A stretch of DNA of 64,000 nt from Brevibacillus gelatini (GCF_003710935.1 NZ_RHHS01000017.1:248001-312000); one strand, 5' to 3'. Shown: positions 44,024-52,083, counted from the first letter of the stretch. Made by a program: numbers and translations. The notes: generated by a model from the sequence alone, not told the origin.

Positions 44024-44537
44024 GTTGCTTGCTCGTGCCGCTTACGGTCTGTGTCAACAGGTTTTGCACCAATGGCGATTGCAGGAGGCCCAGCAGCTGT
44101 CCGATGTCAATATTGCCGAGCGGATTGCTTCCTCCGCCTCCTGCCGCTGCGCTGGACTCCTGTGGAGCCTCTTCTGCTCTGGCTGTATCCTTGCCTTTTG
44201 CGCTGTCCTTCGCTGCACCTGTATTCCCTTTCCGTCTGCCCGATGCAGGCTTTTCTGCTGATGCTTCCGGCTCGGCTGAGCGCTTGCCGAGGTTTTCGAT
44301 GATCTCCATCGCGCCGTACAGAGTATCCATTGTCTCCTCGACCTGGCGAATGGTGCTGCTGATCCCTTTGATGTTGCTGCGCATTTTGGATACAGAGGAT
44401 CTCAGGTCCACGGCCGGAATGATTTTTCGCGGGCTGATGGCCAAAGAAACGTCCGTCGCTTGATCGCTCAGCTTCTTGCTCGGTATCGGAGCGTAGGGGT
44501 TCCGCCACTTCCGTCCATTTACTTTGCTGCTCAACAT
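44007..44537 (-). CDS. Unknown protein with low-complexity linker
   Basis: A 176-residue protein I do not recognise. It has a conserved-looking helical segment (about 45-80, SSVSKMRSNIKGISSTIRQV), then an Ala/Glu/Ser/Lys-rich linker with a GGGG run, and a hydrophobic end (IGQLLGLLQSPLVQNLLTQ). The start is a TTG at 44537 with AGGAGGG upstream; an ATG in another frame abuts the binding site and is rejected. It sits between two sporulation genes, so a spore role is possible but unproven. Confidence 0.6.
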   Translation of the reverse strand: MLSSKVNGRKWRNPYAPIPSKKLSDQATDVSLAISPRKIIPAVDLRSSVSKMRSNIKGISSTIRQVEETMDTLYGAMEIIENLGKRSAEPEASAEKPASGRRKGNTGAAKDSAKGKDTARAEEAPQESSAAAGGGGSNPLGNIDIGQLLGLLQSPLVQNLLTQTVSGTSKQRKKEG

Positions 44538-44624
44538 TCATCCCTCCTATGGGCGAATTCATCAGAATAGTCTATGCGAACGTCCAGATGGAGGTTCACA
44601 ACGTCAGACGGGAGCTGGGAAGTA

Positions 44625-44633
44625 TGATATAAT
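44625..44633 (+). promoter_or_regulatory. Extended minus-10 promoter
   Basis: Perfect TG-A-TATAAT with no good minus-35, about 35 bases before the start of the DUF2768-like gene. Confidence 0.55.
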
Positions 44634-44667
44634 GAAGCAAAAAAATGCAAAGGATGCTGCAAGACAG

Positions 44668-44856
44668 ATGTATATTGATCCTATGACCAAGATGAACATT
44701 TCCCTGATCGCGATCGGGCTAATGTTCGTCTGCAATTTGATGATGATCTTTGCCAGAAAAATGACAAATGCGTTTTTCAGGTTTCTTGTGAAGACTTGCG
44801 CTTTCTTGATCCTGATCGCAGTGTTTGTCATGATTCTGATCGTGATTTTTGTCTAG
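44668..44856 (+). CDS. DUF2768-family small membrane protein (YphE-like)
   Basis: A 62-residue protein with two membrane helices (about 8-28 and 38-60). The start MYIDPMTKMNIS is typical of DUF2768 proteins, which lie near gpsA and spoIVA in Bacillales. AAAGGATG lies 11 bases before the ATG; an upstream in-frame ATG at 44632 falls on the predicted transcription start. It is followed 12 bases later by the ferredoxin genes. Confidence 0.72.
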   Translation: MYIDPMTKMNISLIAIGLMFVCNLMMIFARKMTNAFFRFLVKTCAFLILIAVFVMILIVIFV

Positions 44857-44868
44857 GGAGGAAAAAGG

Positions 44869-45165
44869 ATGACGCAGTTAACGCTGATTACGCGTTCGGG
44901 AACTCACGACGTGCCTGTGGAGCTGAATGAAACGGTTGTCGCGATTGCCAAAAAGCACAAGGTGACGTGGGGGCACGCCTGCCAGCGAGGTCTATGTGCC
45001 CAGTGCCGCACGCAAGTTCTGGAGGGAGCTTCGTTCCTCAACGAGATCACGAGCGAAGAAAAGCTGCGCCTGCGCAAAGCTGAGCGGGCAGAAGGATTTC
45101 GACTCGGCTGTCAGATCATGATCGTCGAGCAAGGCAATGTGAAGCTGGCCCATCGGCCGTATTAA
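44869..45165 (+). CDS. [2Fe-2S] ferredoxin, C-x4-C-x2-C type
   Basis: A 98-residue plant-type ferredoxin-fold protein. Cluster cysteines are C38, C43, C46 and C81, in HACQRGLCAQC and LGCQ. No reductase domain is fused. ATG has GGGAGGAAAAAGG upstream. It starts 12 bases after the DUF2768-like gene and is followed 14 bases later by a second, unlike ferredoxin. The redox partner is unknown. The nearest bacterial relatives serve as electron carriers to oxygenases or other redox enzymes, but nothing in the window identifies one. Confidence 0.85.
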   Translation: MTQLTLITRSGTHDVPVELNETVVAIAKKHKVTWGHACQRGLCAQCRTQVLEGASFLNEITSEEKLRLRKAERAEGFRLGCQIMIVEQGNVKLAHRPY

Positions 45166-45179
45166 AAAGGAGTGACGAC

Positions 45180-45521
45180 ATGGGGAAGGTAACGTTTCTT
45201 CCCAATGGGAAAAGCGTAAAGGCCAGGCCTGGCCAAACACTCGTCCGTTTGGCGGGGAATGCGCGAGTCGTGATTCCGCAAAGGTGCGGCGGCCACGCAT
45301 CCTGCCTGATGTGCCGCGTCGTTGTGGAGAGCGGCGAACTGGCGGCTCCTACCGCGCTGGAGCTGCGCAAAATGCCGGAGCAGGACTTGCGGCAGGGGAT
45401 ACGTCTGGCCTGTCAGGCGAAGACGACGAACAGCGACTGTACGGTCCGCATACCGGAGAGCCGATTGAAATCGGTCGTAGCTGCCGCGCTGGAGCGGCAA
45501 CGCATGGAAAACGAAGAATGA
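45180..45521 (+). CDS. [2Fe-2S] ferredoxin, C-x5-C-x2-C type
   Basis: A 113-residue ferredoxin-fold protein with cysteines C36, C42, C45 and C78 (CGGHASCLMC and LACQ). The C-x5-C-x2-C spacing is the one seen in adrenodoxin/Fdx-like proteins, unlike the preceding ferredoxin. A further cysteine lies at 87. AAGGAGTGA precedes the ATG. The tail (KSVVAAALERQRMENEE) is helical and charged. The pairing with the previous gene and placement before yphF and spoIVA are unusual. Confidence 0.85.
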   Translation: MGKVTFLPNGKSVKARPGQTLVRLAGNARVVIPQRCGGHASCLMCRVVVESGELAAPTALELRKMPEQDLRQGIRLACQAKTTNSDCTVRIPESRLKSVVAAALERQRMENEE

Positions 45522-45543
45522 GGGTTAGAGGTGTATACATAAG

Positions 45544-46272
45544 ATGTGGCAATCATGGCGGAAAACTTTCAAGCTGACAATGAGCTTGAGCATCCTTGCT
45601 GTTCTGTTGTCCGGCTGCCTGTATCCGGACGAACGGAAGGCGGAAAACCAGGTACCCAGCTCGTTTTATCTCGAAGCGGCGCAAAAAGGAATTGAGCAAT
45701 ACCAGAAAGATACGGCAGTGCTGCCCATCGTGACGAAGCCGCTGGATACTCCCATTTTTGAAAAATACGAGATTGATTTTCGCAAAATGATTCCGAAGTA
45801 CATTCCGGACGTTCCCGGGAACGCCTTTGAAAAGGGCGGGCTATACAAATACGTCCTGATTGACGTGGAAACGAAGCCGACGGTCAAGTTGATCCACCTG
45901 GGGGCTGTCAGCACGGTCGCAGACGTACAAGCGGCTGTAGACCGCTATCGCGGCTATTTCAACAAGCTGCCTGTGCAGGCTGATCTGGGCAACGGCTACT
46001 ACTCGATCGACCATGCCGAAATCGGCGTGAAAACATGGCAGGTGCCATCCATTGTCGGCGATTACCTGCTGCCGCTGGTCATGAATACAGATGGTCAGGT
46101 CGGCATCGACTACGCGGCAGATATTGCGACGATGCTGCGCGAAAACAAGGCAACCGTCACACCGAATACGGACCCGAGATACGTCCTGGCGCGCTCTTCG
46201 ATGTTTGTCCCGGCCAAATCGTTCCCGTACGAGCTGGTAGACGGCGAACCGAGACTGCTCAAAATCAAATAG
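45544..46272 (+). CDS. yphF: Lipoprotein YphF
   Basis: A 242-residue predicted lipoprotein: signal peptide ending in the lipobox LLSGC (cysteine 25), then a soluble domain with no catalytic motif I can name. It lies directly before spoIVA, as yphF does in B. subtilis, and is of similar size. The ATG at 45544 has AGAGGTG upstream. It is likely on one transcript with the two ferredoxin genes (gap 22 bases) and ends at a strong terminator. Confidence 0.8.
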   Translation: MWQSWRKTFKLTMSLSILAVLLSGCLYPDERKAENQVPSSFYLEAAQKGIEQYQKDTAVLPIVTKPLDTPIFEKYEIDFRKMIPKYIPDVPGNAFEKGGLYKYVLIDVETKPTVKLIHLGAVSTVADVQAAVDRYRGYFNKLPVQADLGNGYYSIDHAEIGVKTWQVPSIVGDYLLPLVMNTDGQVGIDYAADIATMLRENKATVTPNTDPRYVLARSSMFVPAKSFPYELVDGEPRLLKIK

Positions 46273-46280
46273 CGGACCTC

Positions 46281-46316
46281 ACAAAAAAACAACTCTTGCC
46301 GGAGTTGTTTTTTTGT
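46281..46316 (+). terminator. yphF terminator
   Basis: Fifteen-base stem ACAAAAAAACAACTC / GAGTTGTTTTTTTGT with a 6-base loop. Confidence 0.9.
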
Positions 46317-46397
46317 TCTAGTTGGTTCAGCCGCACATATACTTGTACTGTCCACGAAACTAGTACGAGATTCCCTACGAAAATACTGACGGTCAGG

Positions 46398-46424
46398 GAT
46401 AATTCGGAAAATCGGTCATAGTGT
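46398..46424 (+). promoter_or_regulatory. Possible SigE promoter for spoIVA
   Basis: GATAATT (46398-46404), 12-base spacer, CATAGTGT (46417-46424), resembling the SigE boxes ATATT and CATACA. SpoIVA is SigE-controlled in B. subtilis. The spacer is short, so this is tentative. Confidence 0.3.
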
Positions 46425-46453
46425 AAAAATAGACAAATAGAAGGAGGTCATCG

Positions 46454-47935
46454 ATGGTGGAACGAGTCGACATCTTTAAAGACATTGCCGAACGGACGGG
46501 CGGAGACATCTACCTTGGGATAGTAGGTCCGGTCCGTACGGGGAAGTCGACCTTTATCAAACGGTTTATGGAGCAGGTCGTCATCCCGAATATCCAGTCG
46601 GAAGCAGAACGGATTCGCGCTACGGATGAACTGCCGCAGAGCGCTTCCGGCCGAACAATTATGACGACAGAGCCTAAATTTGTTCCGAACCAGGCGGTAA
46701 ACGTACATGTAACAGAAGGGCTCAGCATTAACGTCCGCCTCGTTGACTGCGTTGGCTATACGGTGCAAGGGGCAAAAGGCTTCGAGGATGAGAACGGCCC
46801 GCGAATGGTAAACACCCCGTGGTATGAGGAGCCGGTTCCCTTCGAGGAAGCAGCCGAGGTCGGAACGCGCAAGGTCATCCAGGAGCACTCGACCATCGGG
46901 ATCGTCGTTACGACAGATGGCAGCATCGCGGAAATACCGCGTGTAGGATACATCGACGCGGAGGAACGGGTTGTCAATGAGCTGAAGGAAGTGGGCAAAC
47001 CGTTTGTCATCGTGGTCAACTCGACACGCCCGCGCTCGGACGAAACGCAAAACCTGCGCCTGCAGCTCCAGGAAAAATACGACGTGCCCGTTATTGCCTT
47101 GTCCGTCGACCATATGACGGAGCAGGAAATTCTCCTCCTGATGAAAGAAGTGCTGTTCGAGTTCCCTGTGCACGAAGTAAACGTGAATCTGCCCAGCTGG
47201 GTCATGGTGCTGGAAAATGGTCACTGGCTCCGTCAGAACTACGAAGAAGCCGTACGTGAAACCGTGCAGGATATTCGCAGGTTGCGCGACGTGGACCGCG
47301 TTGTCGGCTTCTTCAACGACTATGACTTCGTGGAGCGGGCGTCCCTGGCAGGTATGCACATGGGCCAAGGGATCGCCGAGATTGACCTGTTTGCGCCAGA
47401 TGAGCTGTACGACCGAATCCTGATGGAAATCGTCGGGGTCGAGATCAACGGCAAGGATCATCTGCTGAAAATCATGCAGGAATTCGCCCATGCCAAGCGC
47501 GAGTACGACCAGGTAGCGGAAGCCTTGCATATGGTGCGCAGTACGGGCTACGGAATCGCTGCTCCGTCGCTGCATGAGATGACCTTGGACGAACCTGAGC
47601 TGATCCGCCAGGGACCGCGCTTCGGGGTCAGACTGAAAGCGACCGCGCCGTCGATCCACATGATCCGCGTCGACGTCGAATCGGAATTTGCGCCGATTAT
47701 CGGAACCGAGAAGCAAAGCGAGGAGCTCGTCCGTTACTTGATGCAGGACTTTGACAAAGACCCGCTGTCGATCTGGAACTCGGACATTTTCGGCCGCTCG
47801 CTGCATTCCATCGTGAGAGAAGGCATCCAGGCCAAAATCACGATGATGCCGGACAATGCCCGTTACAAACTGCAGGAAACATTGGGACGGATTATCAACG
47901 AAGGCTCTGGCGGCCTGATTGCGATCATACTGTAA
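46454..47935 (+). CDS. spoIVA: Stage IV sporulation protein A (coat basement ATPase)
   Basis: Self-assembling ATPase that forms the basement layer of the spore coat on the forespore surface and is needed for cortex formation. The 493-residue protein has the Walker A GPVRTGKS (25-32), and a long C-terminal region that polymerises and meets SpoVM. Length and sequence agree with the highly conserved family. The ATG follows a perfect AAGGAGGT. It is a single-gene unit with a terminator on each side. Confidence 0.97.
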   Translation: MVERVDIFKDIAERTGGDIYLGIVGPVRTGKSTFIKRFMEQVVIPNIQSEAERIRATDELPQSASGRTIMTTEPKFVPNQAVNVHVTEGLSINVRLVDCVGYTVQGAKGFEDENGPRMVNTPWYEEPVPFEEAAEVGTRKVIQEHSTIGIVVTTDGSIAEIPRVGYIDAEERVVNELKEVGKPFVIVVNSTRPRSDETQNLRLQLQEKYDVPVIALSVDHMTEQEILLLMKEVLFEFPVHEVNVNLPSWVMVLENGHWLRQNYEEAVRETVQDIRRLRDVDRVVGFFNDYDFVERASLAGMHMGQGIAEIDLFAPDELYDRILMEIVGVEINGKDHLLKIMQEFAHAKREYDQVAEALHMVRSTGYGIAAPSLHEMTLDEPELIRQGPRFGVRLKATAPSIHMIRVDVESEFAPIIGTEKQSEELVRYLMQDFDKDPLSIWNSDIFGRSLHSIVREGIQAKITMMPDNARYKLQETLGRIINEGSGGLIAIIL

Positions 47936-47974
47936 GGACTAGGGCAATAGACCTATAAAGGGAAATTCAGAACG

Positions 47975-48005
47975 AGGCATCCGATGTGACGGGATGCCTT
48001 TTTTC
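47975..48005 (+). terminator. spoIVA terminator
   Basis: Stem AGGCATCC / GGATGCCT with a 9-base loop and six T. Confidence 0.8.
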
Positions 48006-48036
48006 TTGTATTTCGTTCAATTTCGACAGGAGGGGC

Positions 48037-48065
48037 TTGAATTTAAGAAATCGGTGTATTACTAT
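48037..48065 (+). promoter_or_regulatory. Promoter for hbs
   Basis: TTGAAT (48037-48042), 17-base spacer, TACTAT (48060-48065). The leader before hbs is about 100 bases long; a second TATAAA at 48101 lacks a partner. Confidence 0.55.
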
Positions 48066-48171
48066 AAGCTTGTCAGATCGGTAAATACAGCCAATCGTGT
48101 ATAAAACGCTTCGTTTCGGTTAAGAAAAATAATAACTAGGACTTGGTGTTCTTTGAGGGGAGGTGAAGAAA

Positions 48172-48444
48172 ATGAACAAAACAGAATTGATTGCAAAAGT
48201 AGCGGAAACCACTGAACTCACCAAGAAAGATGCAACGAAAGCAGTTGATGCCGTTCTCGATGCAATTGCTGAGGCATTGAAAACTGGTGATAAAGTCCAA
48301 CTGATCGGCTTTGGTAACTTCGAAGTTCGTGAGCGCGCGGCTCGTAAAGGCCGTAACCCACAAACAGGTGAAGAGATCGAAATCGCTTCCAGCAAAGTAC
48401 CTGCGTTTAAACCAGGTAAACAACTCAAAGACTCCATCAAGTAA
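48172..48444 (+). CDS. hbs: DNA-binding protein HU
   Basis: Nucleoid protein that bends and compacts DNA as a homodimer. The 90-residue sequence has the classical NKTELI start, [24 protein letters not shown] arm and a C-terminal FKPGKQLKD. The ATG at 48172 has GGGGAGGTGA upstream; the GTG at 48163 is inside this binding site. Codon use is that of a highly expressed gene. It opens the hbs-folE-mtrB-hepS region known from B. subtilis and has its own terminator. Confidence 0.97.
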   Translation: MNKTELIAKVAETTELTKKDATKAVDAVLDAIAEALKTGDKVQLIGFGNFEVRERAARKGRNPQTGEEIEIASSKVPAFKPGKQLKDSIK

Positions 48445-48474
48445 TTGTTTTTTTTCGAGAACGAAGCACTTACA

Positions 48475-48509
48475 TAAAAAATCCACATTGTTTGCAATGT
48501 GGATTTTTT
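48475..48509 (+). terminator. hbs terminator
   Basis: Stem AAAAATCCACATTG / CAATGTGGATTTTT with a 4-base loop and long T run. Confidence 0.9.
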
Positions 48510-48582
48510 TTAACGCTTGGGAACCTGAGCAGGTCTTATACGCTTTTGTGCCTGGTACATACAGTTGTCTCGTCAGATGTTT

Positions 48583-48611
48583 TTGTTTTTTTGAAGTGGG
48601 TATGGTAAGAT
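48583..48611 (+). promoter_or_regulatory. Promoter for folE
   Basis: TTGTTT (48583-48588), 17-base spacer, TAAGAT (48606-48611) with TG one base upstream (extended minus-10). It leaves a leader of about 110 bases. Confidence 0.6.
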
Positions 48612-48726
48612 TGCGTTGGCTTGTTTGTGCGCACGGAAAGCAGGACAAACGGATCAGGATATGGCCACCCCAAGAAGCAGTTGCCGCTTCTAGGAAGAGG
48701 GGCCGCTATGTAGGAGGTACGAATGT

Positions 48727-49290
48727 ATGAACGTTGATTTGGATAAAATTCAACAGGCTGTCCGCATGATTCTGGAGGCGGTAGGGGACGATCCCGATCG
48801 GGAAGGACTGCTGGATACCCCGAAGCGCGTTGCGAAAATGTATGCCGAAGTATTCGAGGGCATGCACATAAACGAAGAACAATACTTCGAAACGGTGTTT
48901 AGTGAAGACCACGAAGAAATGGTCCTGGTCAAGGACATTCCGTTCTACTCCATGTGCGAACACCATCTGGTTCCGTTTTTCGGCAAGGCGCATGTTGCCT
49001 ACATACCGCGTGGAGGCCGTGTCGTAGGCTTGAGCAAGCTGGCGCGTGCCGTTGACACTGTGGCAAAGCGGCCGCAGCTTCAGGAGAGAATTACGACAAC
49101 GATTGCCGACTCCATCGTTCGCAAGCTCGATCCGCACGGTGTGATCGTCGTCTTAGAGGCAGAGCACATGTGCATGACGATGCGCGGCGTGAAAAAGCCT
49201 GGCTCGAAAACCGTCACCTCGGCTGTGCGCGGTATTTTTGAAAAAGATCCGGCTGCCCGTGCAGAAGTGTTCAGCCTCATCCGGTCCTAG
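48727..49290 (+). CDS. folE: GTP cyclohydrolase I
   Basis: First enzyme of folate (tetrahydrobiopterin-type) synthesis, converting GTP to dihydroneopterin triphosphate; called MtrA in B. subtilis. The 187-residue protein has the zinc site in [12 protein letters not shown] (C77, H80), the second cysteine in [10 protein letters not shown], and [19 protein letters not shown] precedes the ATG. In B. subtilis mtrA and mtrB form one operon; here a terminator, a tRNA gene and a cell-wall enzyme gene lie between folE and mtrB. Confidence 0.96.
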   Translation: MNVDLDKIQQAVRMILEAVGDDPDREGLLDTPKRVAKMYAEVFEGMHINEEQYFETVFSEDHEEMVLVKDIPFYSMCEHHLVPFFGKAHVAYIPRGGRVVGLSKLARAVDTVAKRPQLQERITTTIADSIVRKLDPHGVIVVLEAEHMCMTMRGVKKPGSKTVTSAVRGIFEKDPAARAEVFSLIRS

Positions 49291-49327
49291 TTTGCAGCCT
49301 GGCTTGCTGTCAACCCGGGCGTAGCTG

Positions 49328-49346
49328 AAAATGCCGGCATTTTTCT
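49328..49346 (+). terminator. folE terminator
   Basis: Perfect palindrome AAAATGCCGGCATTTT followed by T; stem of six with a CCGG loop. Confidence 0.6.
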
Positions 49347-49347
49347 A

Positions 49348-49376
49348 TTGACATCGCAGGTAAAATGTTGTAAATT
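49348..49376 (+). promoter_or_regulatory. tRNA-Pro promoter
   Basis: Consensus TTGACA (49348-49353), 17-base spacer, TAAATT (49371-49376), 13 bases before the tRNA. Confidence 0.8.
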
Positions 49377-49389
49377 ACAGATGTACAGT

Positions 49390-49466
49390 CGGGATGTGGC
49401 GCAGCCTGGTAGCGCGCACCCTTGGGGTGGGTGAGGTCCAGGGTTCAAATCCCTGCATTCCGACCA
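49390..49466 (+). tRNA. tRNA-Pro (anticodon GGG)
   Basis: Seventy-seven bases including an encoded CCA. Acceptor arms CGGGATG / CATTCCG (one G-U), D arm GCGC...GCGC, anticodon arm CACCC-TTGGGGT-GGGTG with anticodon GGG, and T arm CAGGG-TTCAAAT-CCCTG. It reads CCC and CCU. It is a lone tRNA with its own promoter and terminator. Confidence 0.95.
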
Positions 49467-49483
49467 TCTGAATAAGAAATCAG

Positions 49484-49510
49484 GAAGCCTTTTGACAGGC
49501 TTCTTTTTTG
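49484..49510 (+). terminator. tRNA-Pro terminator
   Basis: Stem GAAGCCT / AGGCTTC with a 6-base loop and T run. Confidence 0.85.
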
Positions 49511-49535
49511 TTCTTGACCGTTGCCACTTTTGCTA

Positions 49536-49564
49536 TTGGCTTCCTGATCTTTCTTTTTTATAAT
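49536..49564 (+). promoter_or_regulatory. Promoter for the transglycosylase gene
   Basis: TTGGCT (49536-49541), 17-base spacer, TATAAT (49559-49564). Confidence 0.7.
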
Positions 49565-49601
49565 AGAAGGAAGACAAGCAAGGGAAGGGTTGTTCCGAGC
49601 C

Positions 49602-50279
49602 ATGAAGGTGCCTGTATCGCTTCAACCATATTTGCAAACGATGCCGCAATCGTATACGACCAGTCAAGCAGCTTCGTCCCTCTTTGGGGAGCAGGACCTC
49701 TTTTCTGACATTTTGCAGACAGAGCTGGCGTCAGGGCAGCGTGTCATTTCTTCGCAGGAGATTTTGGCCAAGCTCGATGGCAGCAAAGGGTGGAAGTTGT
49801 CCGCAGAATATGGGACAGAGCTGAATACGGCTTCCGCAAAAGGAGCAGCGGTGGCTCCGGGAGCTATTTTGGAGAAAATCGAACGGACCGCCAAAGCGTT
49901 CGGCGTCGATCCTGATCTCGTCAGGGAAGTCGTGAGAGCAGAGTCCAACTTCAATCCGAACGTCGTTTCCAGAGCAGGGGCAAAAGGCTTGATGCAGCTT
50001 ATGGACAAAACGGCGCAGGCAATGAACGTCCGCAATGCTTACGACCCCGATGAAAATCTCGCGGGTGGAACCAAATACTTGAAATCGCTTCTCGACCGCT
50101 ATGATGGCAACGTCAAAGTGGCGCTGGCAGCGTACAATGCAGGTCCGGGCCGCATCGGCCGTCTGGGCATTGACAGCGATGAGGAACTGGAAGCGAAGTA
50201 CAATCAGCTGCCACAGGAAACACAGCGCTATGTAGCAAAAATCATGAGCCGTTTGGAGTCCGACGGGACATCCTACTAG
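49602..50279 (+). CDS. Lytic murein transglycosylase (SLT domain)
   Basis: A 225-residue protein with a C-terminal soluble-lytic-transglycosylase domain (about 90-210): catalytic glutamate E114 in RAESNFNP, GLMQLM (129-134), AGGTKYLK, and AAYNAGPG. The family cleaves peptidoglycan with formation of 1,6-anhydro ends. No signal peptide is visible, as in several related Bacillales proteins. The ATG at 49602 lies 12 bases from AGGGAAGGG; a TTG at 49590 touches it. It has its own promoter and lies between the tRNA and mtrB. Confidence 0.88.
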   Translation: MKVPVSLQPYLQTMPQSYTTSQAASSLFGEQDLFSDILQTELASGQRVISSQEILAKLDGSKGWKLSAEYGTELNTASAKGAAVAPGAILEKIERTAKAFGVDPDLVREVVRAESNFNPNVVSRAGAKGLMQLMDKTAQAMNVRNAYDPDENLAGGTKYLKSLLDRYDGNVKVALAAYNAGPGRIGRLGIDSDEELEAKYNQLPQETQRYVAKIMSRLESDGTSY

Positions 50280-50315
50280 ACAGGAAACATCATGCACTGG
50301 TCAGGAGGAAACAAC

Positions 50316-50546
50316 TTGTCACAGCCATCTGCCATTAACCAGGACTATTTTGTAGTCAAAGCCAAGGAAAACGGAGTGCATGTCATCGGCCTTACGCGCG
50401 GTTCTGACACCCGTTTTCATCATACGGAAAAGCTCGACAAGGGCGAAGTGATGATCTTCCAATTCACGGAGCATACTTCCGCGATCAAGGTTCGTGGAAA
50501 AGCGATCATTTACTCGCAGCACGGCGTGATCGATACGACAGAGTGA
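50316..50546 (+). CDS. mtrB: Tryptophan RNA-binding attenuation protein TRAP
   Basis: Forms an 11-subunit ring that, when loaded with tryptophan, binds eleven (G/U)AG triplets in trp leader RNA and favours termination. The 76-residue protein has [26 protein letters not shown], the RNA-contacting and tryptophan-binding core, and [13 protein letters not shown]. The TTG at 50316 is seven bases from AGGAGG and gives the family length; an ATG at 50292 would lie before the binding site. Its likely target is the leader at 60800-60906. Confidence 0.96.
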   Translation: MSQPSAINQDYFVVKAKENGVHVIGLTRGSDTRFHHTEKLDKGEVMIFQFTEHTSAIKVRGKAIIYSQHGVIDTTE

Positions 50547-50561
50547 CGAGCCCCATTTGCG

Positions 50562-50587
50562 AAAGCAGGCATAGCCTGCTTTTTTTC
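50562..50587 (+). terminator. mtrB terminator
   Basis: Stem AGCAGGC / GCCTGCT with a 3-base loop and seven T. Confidence 0.85.
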
Positions 50588-50617
50588 TTTGTACAATGGT
50601 GGGGAGGAGGGATGTCT

Positions 50618-51127
50618 ATGCCGCGCCAACTGCTTGTAGCGATTGTCGTTTCCACTTTCCTGGCCCTGATGCTGTCGCTTGTCCCGCGTACCGGGTGGGA
50701 GCGGACGGTCGTGCCCACATTCAAGCCGTCACGCCCGATTCAACTGAGCGAGCGAAATGTCCTGGATTTGTTTACATTACTGACGCCACACTATAAAATG
50801 AAGCGTATAAAATGGGAAAACCCGTCAGTTTATGTCGATTTTGCGGTGAAACCGGGTGAAAAGGTGAATACAAGTCATGTTTATCATGATTTTTACCAGT
50901 TGACATACGAGCTGTTTACGCGCACAGACAATGTCGGGCACGTCTATTTTCGTTTGCTGGAAGAAAGCGATCAGCCGAAAGAGTCGAAACTGCTGATGGC
51001 GATCCAGACGACGGGGACCCATTCGCATCCCAAACCGATCGCGGAGTTGGATGATGTCGATTCCTATGTAACAAGCACATTCCCCGTTCGAATCGAACCG
51101 TATTTTTACGAGAGAATTAGTCCCTGA
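50618..51127 (+). CDS. Anchored protein of unknown function
   Basis: A 169-residue protein with an N-terminal hydrophobic helix (about 5-24) and a soluble domain of about 140 residues with no motif I can name. The ATG at 50618 is about eight bases from GGAGGAGGG. It lies between mtrB and hepS, which adjoin in B. subtilis. A terminator stands upstream and an extended minus-10 promoter downstream, so it is a separate unit. It could be a cell-surface or sporulation protein; the sequence does not decide. Confidence 0.65.
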   Translation: MPRQLLVAIVVSTFLALMLSLVPRTGWERTVVPTFKPSRPIQLSERNVLDLFTLLTPHYKMKRIKWENPSVYVDFAVKPGEKVNTSHVYHDFYQLTYELFTRTDNVGHVYFRLLEESDQPKESKLLMAIQTTGTHSHPKPIAELDDVDSYVTSTFPVRIEPYFYERISP

Positions 51128-51138
51128 TGGATGAAGTA

Positions 51139-51147
51139 TGGTATGAT
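51139..51147 (+). promoter_or_regulatory. Extended minus-10 promoter for the hepS operon
   Basis: TG-G-TATGAT with no clear minus-35; about 96 bases before hepS. Confidence 0.5.
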
Positions 51148-51242
51148 AGTAAGGACGGCCTTTTGACCGGATGGTAAAGGTAGATGGAAGTGTACGGAAC
51201 AGGCAGACATCATTAGGTTGCGCAGCTTGTGGAGGAGGACGC

Positions 51243-52079
51243 ATGAGCAAAGAACATACCCCATATGCAGAAGAGGTTCGGTCGATCATCGAGCAGATCT
51301 ACAAGCGAACCACCCATCCCTATGTAGAATACTACGTGGACGTTCCTTCCAAGGCGGAAAATCGTCTGGAACTGTTGTACCTGTTTTTGCGGGAACAAGG
51401 CATGGCGAAGGAACGGGCTTCCGTTTTCTGCACAGCGACGGGACTCGTCCAGTTGGGACTGGACATGCATGAACATGTGAAAAATCAATACGAAGATTCA
51501 TTGAGCGCGGAACGAAACAGACAGTTGACGGTGCTCGCCGGAGATTATTACAGCAGCAGATATTACCAACTGCTGGCTGAAAAGGGCGAGATCGAAGCGA
51601 TCCAACTGTTGTCCGGAGCCGTTCAGCGCGTGAATGAAGCGAAAATGAAGCTGTACGTGGCAGGGCGCGATTCCAGAAGCTTGTCGGATGAAGAGTACTG
51701 GGAGTTGCGCAACACGATTGATACAGGCTTGTATGTAGCGTTTGTCGAGAAGTACGCGGATTCGGATGAGCGCCGCCAGTTCTGGGTAAATCTGATGAAA
51801 GAAACAGCGAAGGTCGAGAGCGTCATTGGAGAATGGGAGCAAATCAAGTGGCAAGAACAAGTTCCTTTTGGTTTCGCTCGTTTTTTGCTGCAAAAACCGG
51901 GCGCTACGCTTGCCCAGGTGCTGTCGGCTGTTGAGATGAAGGCGATGGAAATGCTCAGCCTGTGCGAGCAAATGGTGCGGACGCTGCACCCTGTGGAAAC
52001 ACGCAACGTGCTCGCTTCCATAACGGCTCGCTACTCCCGTCGAGTGAATCGCCTGAAACGAGTTATTGAGGAGATGTAG
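51243..52079 (+). CDS. hepS: Heptaprenyl diphosphate synthase component I
   Basis: Small regulatory subunit of the two-part heptaprenyl diphosphate synthase that makes the C35 tail of menaquinone-7. The 278-residue helical protein lacks the DDxxD motifs, as expected for component I. Features such as [14 protein letters not shown] and [15 protein letters not shown], and its position before menG and hepT, fix the call. The ATG at 51243 has GGAGGAGG upstream. It overlaps the region of the next gene's binding site. Confidence 0.9.
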   Translation: MSKEHTPYAEEVRSIIEQIYKRTTHPYVEYYVDVPSKAENRLELLYLFLREQGMAKERASVFCTATGLVQLGLDMHEHVKNQYEDSLSAERNRQLTVLAGDYYSSRYYQLLAEKGEIEAIQLLSGAVQRVNEAKMKLYVAGRDSRSLSDEEYWELRNTIDTGLYVAFVEKYADSDERRQFWVNLMKETAKVESVIGEWEQIKWQEQVPFGFARFLLQKPGATLAQVLSAVEMKAMEMLSLCEQMVRTLHPVETRNVLASITARYSRRVNRLKRVIEEM

Positions 52080-52083
52080 CCTA

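Noticed and set aside
44107-44562. Alternative ATG frame on the minus strand overlapping the 176-residue unknown
   Set aside because: Its ATG directly abuts the AGGAGGG binding site, and its product is a charged low-complexity sequence; the TTG frame has correct spacing.
48602-48730. 42-codon frame ending on the folE start codon
   Set aside because: The overlapping ATGTATGA looked like translational coupling, but its start lies on the predicted minus-10 region of the folE promoter and has no proper binding site.
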